64,000 bases of DNA, from the NCBI GenBank assembly GCA_016178505.1, contig JACOTG010000307.1:1-64000 (forward strand), read 5' to 3'. Position numbers and translations under genes: made by a program. Below, piece by piece: positions 28,088-36,066 of the stretch. Source of the stretch: Planctomycetota bacterium. Lineage in GTDB: Bacteria > Planctomycetota > JACOTG01. Under the pieces are notes generated by a model. That model did not search any database and had not been told where the DNA came from. It saw only the letters and a program-made list of their open reading frames with translations. Every line of letters starts with the position of its first letter. The stretch's first letter is position 1.

Positions 28088-29932
28088 ATGAATCATCGTC
28101 GCTGGATGCTGGGTCTGGCCTATGGGCTTGGACTGGCAAACGTGGCCTTTGCTTCGGGCGGTACTGTTCGCCAGGCTACGTCGAACAATCTGGATTACAT
28201 CACCGTCCTTCAGCTCCCCAACGGGACCAATGACCGCGAGATCACGCGGTTCGGTCGCGAGGGCGTCGCCTTCCCGAACGGATCGGAATTCGATCCGAAC
28301 TCGGTGATCTGTGGCGCTCGTTCGCGCTCCGGACATCAGTCGAACATCACCGTGAACCGACCGGAGCTCTGCGACATCCGCCTCGAAGACCCGAACAATC
28401 CGGGCTTCCCGGACGCCGTCACGGTCCCGTCGCCGGGCAACGTATTCCCGGTCGCCGCCGACTCGAACGCATCGCCGGCGCAGTGCCCGGGTGGCGTGTC
28501 GTATCAGAACTACACGTTCAACGCGGGCGCCGGCGTCAATGATCCGCTCGTCGCGGTCTTCCTGACGTGGCAGATCCCGGGCGCGGGCGCAAACGACCCG
28601 TGCTACATCGGCCTCGAGCTCGGAAGCGCGCCGTGCAACGGCCGCGCGAAGTACTTCAACTCGACGACCGCAACCTACATTCCGGGCTGCGGCGGCGGCG
28701 GCAACATCTGGCTTGACGCTGTCGTGTTCACGCCGTTCATCCTCGACCTGAACTTCCGCATGAGCGGCTCGGCCCAGTTCCCTGGCGATCGTGGTCGCCC
28801 GGTCTGGACGATTCGCGCTGAGGAAGGCAATGGTCTCGGAAGCAGCACGATCATCGACGACTTCATCACGACGACCGTCATCGTCGACAACGGCACGGGT
28901 GGCCCGCTCACGAGCCAGACCCTCGCCCTCGTTGGCGATCGCAGCGTCATCAATCCGAAGCTGACCCCGAAGGATCTTGCTGCGTCGTTCCGTCTGCTCA
29001 GCAATCCGAAGGTGTCGCTGGCGTCGGGCAACCCGTACTCGTGGTCGCCTGGCCGCACCATTCTCAGGGCGAACATCCCGGCGACGATCAGCGGCAAGTT
29101 CGAAGCGCTGTTCCCGATCAACCTCCCGTTCGTGGCGTCGAGCCGCAACACCACGTTGCCGCTCGGCACCGGCCCGCGTGACGACGAGCGCCAGGAACTC
29201 GGCCTCCGCCGTCAGCGTGGTAATGCGGACGACGGCTCTTCGGAGATCGCGCAGATCGTTCAGGGTCCTGCCATCACGGGCGACGTTCTCGGCACCCGTT
29301 GGCCGGCCCAGCGCGCGTTCCCGACCCGTGCCGCCGGCAACCCGGCGGGCGCGAAGGTCGTCAGCATCAGCGTCACGGCTCTGCAGGTCGGCGCCGTCAG
29401 CGTCGGCTCGGCGACGGGCTTCGATGCCCTCCAGCTGCGTAAGGACGACGCCGTCATCCTCAACTCCGCTGATCAGAGCCCGCAGGGTCTGCTCGCCGCT
29501 GCCGGCACGACCGGTGGCGCGATCGGCGAAGGTTCGCGCATGACGCCGCCGATTCCGGTTGACCCGAACGGCGCCGTTGCGTTCTTCAGCTTCCCGGTCG
29601 CGGCCGTCGTGCCGAGCGCAGACGGCGACTTCTGGATCAACACCTACCCGTTCCCGGGAGACATCGGTGGCGCGGGTCCGAACGGTACCTTCCTTGGTAC
29701 TGACACGACCCCGGACACCGTCCTCCACGAGTCGTTCACGAGCCAGGCCGGAGCGCAGCCGTATCAGCCTCTGACCACCGGCAACTTCATGTCGCGCGTC
29801 ATCTTCACCGCGTCGAATCCGTTCGCGGGTGAGGATCAGGCTCCGACGGTTGTTCCTCCGGTCGTCACGAAGCATCCGGGCCGCGTTGGCGAGGCGACCA
29901 GGGTTCCAGTTCACGTGACCCTGCAGCGCTAG
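28088..29932 (+). CDS. Abundant secreted protein of unknown function
   Basis: 614 residues. GGAGA lies just before the ATG. A Sec signal peptide (RRWMLGLAYGLGLANVAFAS) precedes a beta-rich, cysteine-containing mature protein (GGVSYQNYTFNAGAGVNDP; ILDLNFRMSGSAQFPGDRG; FFSFPVAAVVPSADGDFWIN). No family was recognised, there is no anchor or lipobox, and no enzymatic motif was seen. A near-consensus promoter, a long leader and a strong terminator suggest high expression. It sits convergent to the type II secretion/pilus-like operon and could be its main exported substrate or a surface-layer component; this is inference from position. Confidence 0.6.
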   Translation: MNHRRWMLGLAYGLGLANVAFASGGTVRQATSNNLDYITVLQLPNGTNDREITRFGREGVAFPNGSEFDPNSVICGARSRSGHQSNITVNRPELCDIRLEDPNNPGFPDAVTVPSPGNVFPVAADSNASPAQCPGGVSYQNYTFNAGAGVNDPLVAVFLTWQIPGAGANDPCYIGLELGSAPCNGRAKYFNSTTATYIPGCGGGGNIWLDAVVFTPFILDLNFRMSGSAQFPGDRGRPVWTIRAEEGNGLGSSTIIDDFITTTVIVDNGTGGPLTSQTLALVGDRSVINPKLTPKDLAASFRLLSNPKVSLASGNPYSWSPGRTILRANIPATISGKFEALFPINLPFVASSRNTTLPLGTGPRDDERQELGLRRQRGNADDGSSEIAQIVQGPAITGDVLGTRWPAQRAFPTRAAGNPAGAKVVSISVTALQVGAVSVGSATGFDALQLRKDDAVILNSADQSPQGLLAAAGTTGGAIGEGSRMTPPIPVDPNGAVAFFSFPVAAVVPSADGDFWINTYPFPGDIGGAGPNGTFLGTDTTPDTVLHESFTSQAGAQPYQPLTTGNFMSRVIFTASNPFAGEDQAPTVVPPVVTKHPGRVGEATRVPVHVTLQR

Positions 29933-29962
29933 TCGCTGACCTACGTTTCAAGCCTTCAAACA

Positions 29963-29996
29963 AAGGCCGCCAGGGGCGCTTGCTCCTGGCGGCCTT
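29963..29996. terminator. Bidirectional rho-independent terminator
   Basis: A 12-bp perfect stem (29963-29974 with 29985-29996; AAGGCCGCCAGG/CCTGGCGGCCTT) and a 10-base loop lie between two convergent genes ending at 29932 and 30022. T-rich tracts follow on each strand (TTCTTCATT on plus, TTTGTTTG on minus), so it can end both transcripts. Confidence 0.85.
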
Positions 29997-30021
29997 CTTC
30001 ATTGCCTTTGGCTCGGCGAGG

Positions 30022-31251
30022 TCAGAACGGATTTTGGTTTCCGGCGAGCGCGTCGACGATCGTCAGGATCGGCAGGTAGAGCGCCACGATGACGGTTCCG
30101 ACCAGCGCCGCGAGAATGAGCGTGAGGATCGTGGGCGCGAGACTTTGCAGCCGCGCGTACAGCGTCTCCAATTCCTCTTCGTAGTACTCCGCGATTCGCT
30201 CCATCATCTGGTCGATCTCGCCGGTCTTCTCCCCCACTTCCACCATGCTCACCGCGAAGCGCTCGAAGAGCGGGCCGCCGCCGAGGGCATCCGAAATCGA
30301 ACGGCCGCGCGCGATCTCCATCCGGCAACGATCCACGTCGCCGCGGATCACTTCGTTCTTCGAGATCTCGGCCGTGATCCGAAACGCCTCCAAGACCGGC
30401 ACGCCGCTGTAGCCGAGCACAGACAGGGACTGGAATACCCAGGAGAAGTTTCCGATTCGAACGATCCGCCCGATGAGAGGAACCGAGAGGAGGAAGCGAT
30501 GCGCCACCCTTCTCGGATCGCGAAACCGGAGCAGGAGTCGAACAGCGACGATTCCGCCGACCAGGGCGGCGCCGATGAGGGGCAGCTTGCCGCGGAGCCA
30601 CGCATTGGCCTCGAGGACTCCAGCCGTCAACGGCGGCAACGACACGTGTAGGGTGCGCAGGAAGTTCTCCACGAGCGGGATGAACTTCAGCGAAACGACC
30701 GTGACGATTCCGACGGTCACGATGAGGATCAGGATCGGATAGAAGAGAGCGGTGATCATCCGCTTTCGTCGATCGGCCCGAGTCGCCAAGTCGTCGGCGA
30801 GCTTCTCGAGCACCGATGCGATCTCGCCGCTCTCCTCGCCGGCCCGCACGACCGCGACGTAGAACCGCGAGAAGTCTGCGGGAAAACGCGACAGTGCCTC
30901 GGCGAACGACTCGCCTCCGATGATGCCCTGCCGAATTCCAGCGATGCGGGATCGCAGTCGCCCGCGCTGGACCTGCTCCTCGAGCACGTCGAGCGCCTGC
31001 AGCAACGGAAACCCCGCCTTCAAGAAGACCGCGAGCTTTCGCGTGAAGAGAATGCGATCGCGGTTCGCCATCGGCACGATGCCGGCGCGCACCGGTGCCT
31101 CGGTCCGTCGCGCCATCTCTTCCTTCCACGAAACGGGGAACGCGCCTCGCGAACGAACGCGCGCGAGTGCGGCTTCGGGCGATGGGGCTTCAACCACCCC
31201 GACGCTCGCTTCGCCGCTCCTCTCCACCCATTCCACCGAGTATCGCGCCAT
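30022..31251 (-). CDS. gspF: Type II secretion / type IV pilus inner-membrane platform protein GspF
   Basis: 409 residues. A short N-terminal domain is followed by two GspF domains: the first at about 70-195 (RKLAVFLKAGFPLLQALDVL; RAGEESGEIASVLEKLA) and the second at about 275-395 (FSWVFQSLSVLGYSGVPVLE; VEVGEKTGEIDQMMERIAEY). Three membrane segments are placed as usual (LFYPILILIVTVGIVTVVSL, one near 215-240 and one near the C-terminus). It is the membrane platform that couples the GspE ATPase to pseudopilus assembly. It is the last gene of the long operon, 31 bases after the second GspE. Confidence 0.92.
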   Translation of the reverse strand: MARYSVEWVERSGEASVGVVEAPSPEAALARVRSRGAFPVSWKEEMARRTEAPVRAGIVPMANRDRILFTRKLAVFLKAGFPLLQALDVLEEQVQRGRLRSRIAGIRQGIIGGESFAEALSRFPADFSRFYVAVVRAGEESGEIASVLEKLADDLATRADRRKRMITALFYPILILIVTVGIVTVVSLKFIPLVENFLRTLHVSLPPLTAGVLEANAWLRGKLPLIGAALVGGIVAVRLLLRFRDPRRVAHRFLLSVPLIGRIVRIGNFSWVFQSLSVLGYSGVPVLEAFRITAEISKNEVIRGDVDRCRMEIARGRSISDALGGGPLFERFAVSMVEVGEKTGEIDQMMERIAEYYEEELETLYARLQSLAPTILTLILAALVGTVIVALYLPILTIVDALAGNQNPF

Positions 31252-31282
31252 GACTCTTCCTCCTTCGCCCCAGAGGTCGGGG

Positions 31283-32554
31283 TCACGTCAGTTCTGGAGT
31301 CGAGGTAGCCACTTCCTCGAACGTGGTCTCGCCGGCGACGGCGGCAGCGAGCCCTTCTCGTCGCAGCGTCCGGAACACGCCGGTGCCGCGGACCGCTGCG
31401 CGAATCTCGTCGATCTCGGCGTTCGTCTCGATGCGATCGCGGACGGCGTCCGTCACCTCGAGAAATTCGCCGAGCGCCACTCGGCCGTTCCAACCCGTTC
31501 CGTCGCATCGAGCGCAGCCGGCGCCTTTCTCGAACAGCGGTCCATCCGGCGAGAGCCCTGCCGCGACGAGCGCCGCCGATTCGGAGGCATCGGGCGAGCG
31601 CCGCGATCGACACTCGGCGCAGAGACGGCGCACCAGCCTCTGCGCGAGCACACCCCGCACCGTGTCCGCGACGAGGAAGGGCTCCACGCCCATGTCGACG
31701 AGACGGGCCACGGCGGACGGAGCGTCTCGCGTGTGCAGGGTCGACAGCACCAGATGCCCGGTCAGTGCGGCTTCGGCGGCGATCTTCGCGGTCTCGGGAT
31801 CGCGAATCTCGCCGACGAGGATGATGTCCGGGTCCTGACGCAAGATCGCGCGAAGCGATCGTGCAAACGTGAGCCCGATGTCGGGCGCAATCTCCACCTG
31901 CATCGTCCCGTCGAGGTCGTATTCGACCGGGTCTTCGGTGGTGACGATCTTGACGTCTTCGACGTTCAGTTCGGAGAGCGCGGCGTAAAGGGTCGTCGTC
32001 TTTCCCGAGCCGGTCGGGCCGGTGAGTAGAAGGATTCCGCTCGTTTGTCGAAGGCAATTCCGAAGTCGCTCGACGACGTCGAGGGAGAGTCCGAGGGTCT
32101 CGAGATCGAGCGATACCACCGTTCGATCGAGAAGGCGCATCACCACGCTCTCGCCGTGCATCGCGGGGATGGTGGAGACGCGCAATTCCAATTCTCGGCC
32201 GGCCGCCTTCAGTCGTATGCGACCGTCCTGCGGCACGCGCTTCTGCCCGATGTCGAGGCGCGCGAGAACCTTCACGCGGGAGACGATTCCGGTGCCGAGC
32301 TTGCTCGCCATCTCCGGTGCGTCGCGAAGTTGCCCGTCGATTCGAAGTCGAACGCGATGGCCTCGATCACGGGGCTCGAGGTGGACGTCGCTCGCACGCA
32401 AGCGAACCGCATCGCGAAGCAAGTGATCGAGCGCGCGCACGACCTCGGGCTGCGACGCCTCCAGCGCGAGCGGCTCGGCGCCCGGCGGGCCGGCGGCACG
32501 CCCGCCGGTGGCGAAGAACGTTCGGCGGTCGATGTCGGTGATTCGCTCGCTCAT
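31283..32554 (-). CDS. gspE: Assembly ATPase GspE/PilB-type, second copy
   Basis: 423 residues from ATG 32554, which overlaps the upstream gspE stop as ATGA. It has the AAA-type core of secretion ATPases: Walker A TGPTGSGKTTTLYAAL, Asp box and Walker B region (EDPVEYDLDGTMQV; RQDPDIILVGEIRDPETA), His box (STLHTRDAPSAVARL) and the zinc-binding Cys pairs (LCAEC; CARCDGTGWNG). The N-terminal regulatory domain is very short compared with GspE. The zinc motif argues against a PilT-type retraction ATPase. Its upstream paralogue is about 55 residues longer. Confidence 0.9.
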   Translation of the reverse strand: MSERITDIDRRTFFATGGRAAGPPGAEPLALEASQPEVVRALDHLLRDAVRLRASDVHLEPRDRGHRVRLRIDGQLRDAPEMASKLGTGIVSRVKVLARLDIGQKRVPQDGRIRLKAAGRELELRVSTIPAMHGESVVMRLLDRTVVSLDLETLGLSLDVVERLRNCLRQTSGILLLTGPTGSGKTTTLYAALSELNVEDVKIVTTEDPVEYDLDGTMQVEIAPDIGLTFARSLRAILRQDPDIILVGEIRDPETAKIAAEAALTGHLVLSTLHTRDAPSAVARLVDMGVEPFLVADTVRGVLAQRLVRRLCAECRSRRSPDASESAALVAAGLSPDGPLFEKGAGCARCDGTGWNGRVALGEFLEVTDAVRDRIETNAEIDEIRAAVRGTGVFRTLRREGLAAAVAGETTFEEVATSTPELT

Positions 32555-33987
32555 CCCACACACACCCGGCTGACTTCGCCGAGGCTCGTCAGACCGGCGA
32601 CGCACTTCCTCACGCCGTCCTCGACGAGCGGCACGAAGCCCTCGTCGAACGCGGCGTCGCGTACGGACGATCCCGACCGACGTCCCGCGACGAGCGCGCG
32701 GATCCGCTGACTCGGAAGCAGCATCTCGAAGATCGCGACGCGGCCTCGAAAGCCGATGCCCCCGCACACCGCGCAGCCGCGCGCGCGAAAGACCGGGCGA
32801 TCTCGCAGCAGCGACGCCGCGCCCCCGAGCCGCGCGATCTCCGTCGCCGTCGGCGCCACCGGCTCGCGGCACGACGAACACAGCCGCCGCACGAGCCGTT
32901 GCGCGATGACCACCTTGAGCGCCGCATTCACGAGAAACGGCTCGACCCCGATCTTCAACAAACGCCCGAGCGCCGAGGGCGCGTCGTTCGTGTGCAGCGT
33001 GGAGAACACGAGGTGGCCGGTGAGCGATGCTTGGAGCGCCGTTCGCGCCGTCTCGGCGTCGCGAATCTCACCCACGAGAATGACGTCGGGATCGTGTCGC
33101 AGGATGTGGCGAAGCGCGCGGGCGAAATCGATTCCCGCCTTCGCGTTCACGGGAATCTGGACCACGCCGGAGAGCTCGTACTCGATCGGATCCTCGACGG
33201 TGACGATCTTCGTCGTCGGATCACAAAGCTCGCGCAAAGCCGCGTTGATCGTGGTCGTCTTGCCGCATCCGGTCGGTCCGGTCACGACGACCAGACCATC
33301 CTGCGACCGCAAGAGCTGGCGAAAACTCACGAGCTCGGCATCGGTGAGCCCCAGATCCTCGAGCGACAACGCCGTCTCTCCGGGATCGAGCAACCGGATC
33401 ACCGCCGACTCTCCGTGCACGGTTGGCAGCGTCGAGACCCGAAGGTCGAGCGAACGGCCGCACGACTCGATCCTTGCGCGCCCGTCTTGAGGCAAGCGTC
33501 GCTCGGCGATGTCGATCGACGCGAGGACTTTGACGTAGGTCACCGCTGGGGCCAGCAGCTCGGAGGGCAGCGAGTTCACCTCACGAAGAAAGCCATCGAT
33601 GCGAAAGCGGACGCGCACGCGCGATGCAAGCGGCTCGACGTGGATGTCGCTCGCCCTCGCTCGAACGGCTTCCTGGAAGAGCCCCTGCACGATGCGACAA
33701 GTTCCCGCATCGAGATCCGCCGCACCATCGCCGGCGGTCGCGGCGAGCGCGGACGCGCGTCCGCGATACGCCGCCTCCAGGTCGGCGGCGACGACGTCCT
33801 GCGGCCGCTCGACGAATCGCACGTCCCGACCGAGGTCGAAGCGAAGCCGCTCGCGCTGGCTCGCGCCGAATCCCGGAGGCACCGCCAAGACCAGCGTACC
33901 GCGGTCGGATCCGAGCGGCGCGACACCGTACCGGCGAGCCACCGGCTCCGGCACGAGCGTACTCGCCGACTCTGGAATCGTGCTCAC
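32551..33987 (-). CDS. gspE: Assembly ATPase GspE/PilB-type, first copy
   Basis: 478 residues from a GTG at 33987 that overlaps the upstream prepilin stop as GTGA. A reduced N1E-like domain (about 1-90; GVAPLGSDRGTLVLAVP) precedes the catalytic core: DIHVEPLASRVRVRFRIDGF, Walker A TGPTGCGKTTTINAAL, HDPDVILVGEIRDAETART, FSTLHTNDAPSALGRL, and zinc Cys pairs in LCSSC and CAVCGGIGFRG. It powers pseudopilus or pilus assembly as a hexamer at the inner membrane. It is the more complete of two tandem copies. Confidence 0.92.
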   Translation of the reverse strand: MSTIPESASTLVPEPVARRYGVAPLGSDRGTLVLAVPPGFGASQRERLRFDLGRDVRFVERPQDVVAADLEAAYRGRASALAATAGDGAADLDAGTCRIVQGLFQEAVRARASDIHVEPLASRVRVRFRIDGFLREVNSLPSELLAPAVTYVKVLASIDIAERRLPQDGRARIESCGRSLDLRVSTLPTVHGESAVIRLLDPGETALSLEDLGLTDAELVSFRQLLRSQDGLVVVTGPTGCGKTTTINAALRELCDPTTKIVTVEDPIEYELSGVVQIPVNAKAGIDFARALRHILRHDPDVILVGEIRDAETARTALQASLTGHLVFSTLHTNDAPSALGRLLKIGVEPFLVNAALKVVIAQRLVRRLCSSCREPVAPTATEIARLGGAASLLRDRPVFRARGCAVCGGIGFRGRVAIFEMLLPSQRIRALVAGRRSGSSVRDAAFDEGFVPLVEDGVRKCVAGLTSLGEVSRVCVG

Positions 33988-35042
33988 AGCGAACCTCGCA
34001 TGGCAATGGTCACGGCGAAGCTCCGCACGATTGCGCGGCGATCGGTGCGACCGTGGACGTCCGATGGCATCGACCACCGAAGCTGGTCGGCCTCGAGACC
34101 GTCTCCTTCGATCGCAAACGTCGCTCGAATGGCAATCGGGAGGTACGCCGCGCGGAACGGGATCGGCCCCCCTTGCGGCCGTCCTGGCAGTCGAAACAGG
34201 AGGCGGCCGGCGCGGCTGTCGGCGATCGGGTAAAGGCCGGGCGAAAGTCCCGTTGGTTCGAGCCACACCTCGTCGCCGCGGCGAAGCTCGGCGAAATCGT
34301 CCGCGACGGCGTCGCACGTCAGCACACCCTCGGCCGTCAGGTTCCCGAGCGCCACGCCGTTCGGCGGATACCCGAAGCGCCGCGACGTGATCGGCGCATC
34401 GACGTATCGGCGCTCTTCCGCGTCGAAGTAGGAAACGCGGAAGTGCACGAGGCGGCTCGTGAGGATCTGGCGAGTCACACGTGCGGCGTCGAGTCCGCTG
34501 GGCCCGAGCGGCAGGACGATGCGCTCGAGGCGACGCTCGCCGGGATCCGCGGATCCGTTTCGGTTCTCGTCTCGGAAGACGACGCGCCAGAGCACGTTGG
34601 CCGGAACGCACCGATCCCCCTCGTCGATTCGCGTTCGGAAATAGAGCGAGTCGCCTTCACCGCTCCTCGTGAGAGTGGCGAACGCGTCGATGCTTCGATC
34701 GAATGGCGAGCCCGTCCCCGCGGAACGCGACTCGTTCACCGGGAGAAGCGTCGCCGGATCATCCTCGGAAGGAAGCGGATCCTCGATCGCGGCGGACGGC
34801 GCGTTCGATTCGAGGAACGGGGTCGCGTCGGCGCGACCGAGATCGGCGCGAAGGCGATCGGCAATGCGCGAGGCTTCGTGGTAGATCCGGTCACGGCTCT
34901 CGAGCGATCGGCTGGCGCGCTCGACGCCGGAGAGGAGTTCGATCCCTCCGGCGATTGCACCGAAGACGAGAGCAGCCGATACGAGCGCCTCGATGATCGT
35001 GAACCCGCCGTCGTGAGCGCGAGCGCGATGGGATCTGCACAT
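33984..35042 (-). CDS. Prepilin-like protein, GspJ type
   Basis: 352 residues. A type III/prepilin signal is at about residues 12-30: GGFTIIEALVSAALVFGAIA, with cleavage expected after Gly and Glu at +5 of the mature protein. The body is longer than usual GspJ (about 200) and contains a dockerin-like acidic loop (DENRNGSADPGERRLE) and a TSRLVHFRVSYFD strand typical of minor pseudopilins. It should sit at the pseudopilus tip with the GspI- and GspK-like proteins. It starts 7 bases after the previous gene and its stop overlaps gspE. Confidence 0.8.
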   Translation of the reverse strand: MCRSHRARAHDGGFTIIEALVSAALVFGAIAGGIELLSGVERASRSLESRDRIYHEASRIADRLRADLGRADATPFLESNAPSAAIEDPLPSEDDPATLLPVNESRSAGTGSPFDRSIDAFATLTRSGEGDSLYFRTRIDEGDRCVPANVLWRVVFRDENRNGSADPGERRLERIVLPLGPSGLDAARVTRQILTSRLVHFRVSYFDAEERRYVDAPITSRRFGYPPNGVALGNLTAEGVLTCDAVADDFAELRRGDEVWLEPTGLSPGLYPIADSRAGRLLFRLPGRPQGGPIPFRAAYLPIAIRATFAIEGDGLEADQLRWSMPSDVHGRTDRRAIVRSFAVTIAMRGSL

Positions 35043-35049
35043 GTTCGTC

Positions 35050-36066
35050 TCAGTTGAACCGGATGAGGAACTGCCAGTCCCGAAGCCTTTGAACTGGTTC
35101 GCCCGCGCGGAAACGCCGACGGGCTTCGGCGAAATCGGGATACATCTCGATCGTCATGCGAAACGACGGGCCTCCGCCCGATGGCATGTCGCCGCGACCG
35201 ATCGGACCGGATCGCTTGACGCGCAGCCGGTATCCGAAGTCGCGTGAAGGTTCGCATCGGGCCATCGCATCGAATCGTGCGTGCGCGCCGAGAGCGCCTG
35301 CGTCGCCGAGATAAGGCGCGCGACATCGCGGTGGCGAATCGAGGAGCCCGTTTCCGTTGAGATCCGGCTCCCCCGCTTCTCGCATGCCGTCGCCTTCCGA
35401 TCCGAACGGGTTTCGCGTCGGATCGAAGTCGTCGTGGTTGGGATCGAACACGTCGTCCGACCCCGGCGCGAGATACTCGAAGACATCGTCGACGATCCCA
35501 TTGCCGTCGTCGTCGACGCCCGCGACGCCCCACGCTCCGTCCGGGCCTTTGGCACCGGGCTCGTACGGATCGGAGAGCCCGTCGCTACCGCAGTCCTCGT
35601 CGACGAGCAAGACGCCGTCGCGATCGAGGTCGTCGCCATTCTCGAATACCGGCGTCTCGATCTGCTCCGCGCGGCCGAACGACGTTCCCAGGAACCCGCC
35701 GCCCGCGGTGATGACGCCTTCCGGCAGGCGAACGAGCGTGCCCACCGGATACAGCCAGGGCTCACCGGCCGGATACGTGCTGACGGAGCCGGGCGCCTGC
35801 GGCAGGTTCACCGAAACGGCGACGCCTTCGAACACGAAGTGGAACGACGTTCTATCCGTTCGGAGATTGCTTGCCGCGCCCGCGCGAATTGCGCTCTCGA
35901 TCGACTGGGCGAGCGTCTCGCAGACCGACTCCTCGGCGACGTTGCGTGCGTGCCCGAGAGACGCGAAATAGACGCCGAGACCCGACGCGATCACGGCGAA
36001 GAAGATCGCCGCGACCGCAAGTGCTTCGACGAGCATGAATCCGCGCGATCGCTCTCGTCGGGTCAT
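35050..36066 (-). CDS. Prepilin-like minor pseudopilin with Asp-rich insert
   Basis: 338 residues from ATG 36066, which overlaps the preceding stop as ATGA; a longer open frame upstream has no prepilin features. The signal SRGFMLVEALAVAAIFFAVI has Gly-Phe at the cleavage point and Glu5. After a helical stem, an acidic insert at about 155-250 carries repeated Asp/Asn/Gly motifs (DLDRDGVLLVDED; VDDDGNGIVDDVFEY; DLNGNGLLDSPP) resembling calcium-binding thrombospondin-3 or dockerin loops. The position and size suggest a GspI- or GspH-like tip component. Confidence 0.78.
   Translation of the reverse strand: MTRRERSRGFMLVEALAVAAIFFAVIASGLGVYFASLGHARNVAEESVCETLAQSIESAIRAGAASNLRTDRTSFHFVFEGVAVSVNLPQAPGSVSTYPAGEPWLYPVGTLVRLPEGVITAGGGFLGTSFGRAEQIETPVFENGDDLDRDGVLLVDEDCGSDGLSDPYEPGAKGPDGAWGVAGVDDDGNGIVDDVFEYLAPGSDDVFDPNHDDFDPTRNPFGSEGDGMREAGEPDLNGNGLLDSPPRCRAPYLGDAGALGAHARFDAMARCEPSRDFGYRLRVKRSGPIGRGDMPSGGGPSFRMTIEMYPDFAEARRRFRAGEPVQRLRDWQFLIRFN

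Noticed and set aside
28046..29914. 622-codon open frame on the minus strand opposite the secreted protein gene
   Set aside because: Arg/Ala/Glu-rich composition typical of an antisense frame in GC-rich DNA; the plus-strand protein has a signal peptide, ribosome-binding site, promoter and terminator.
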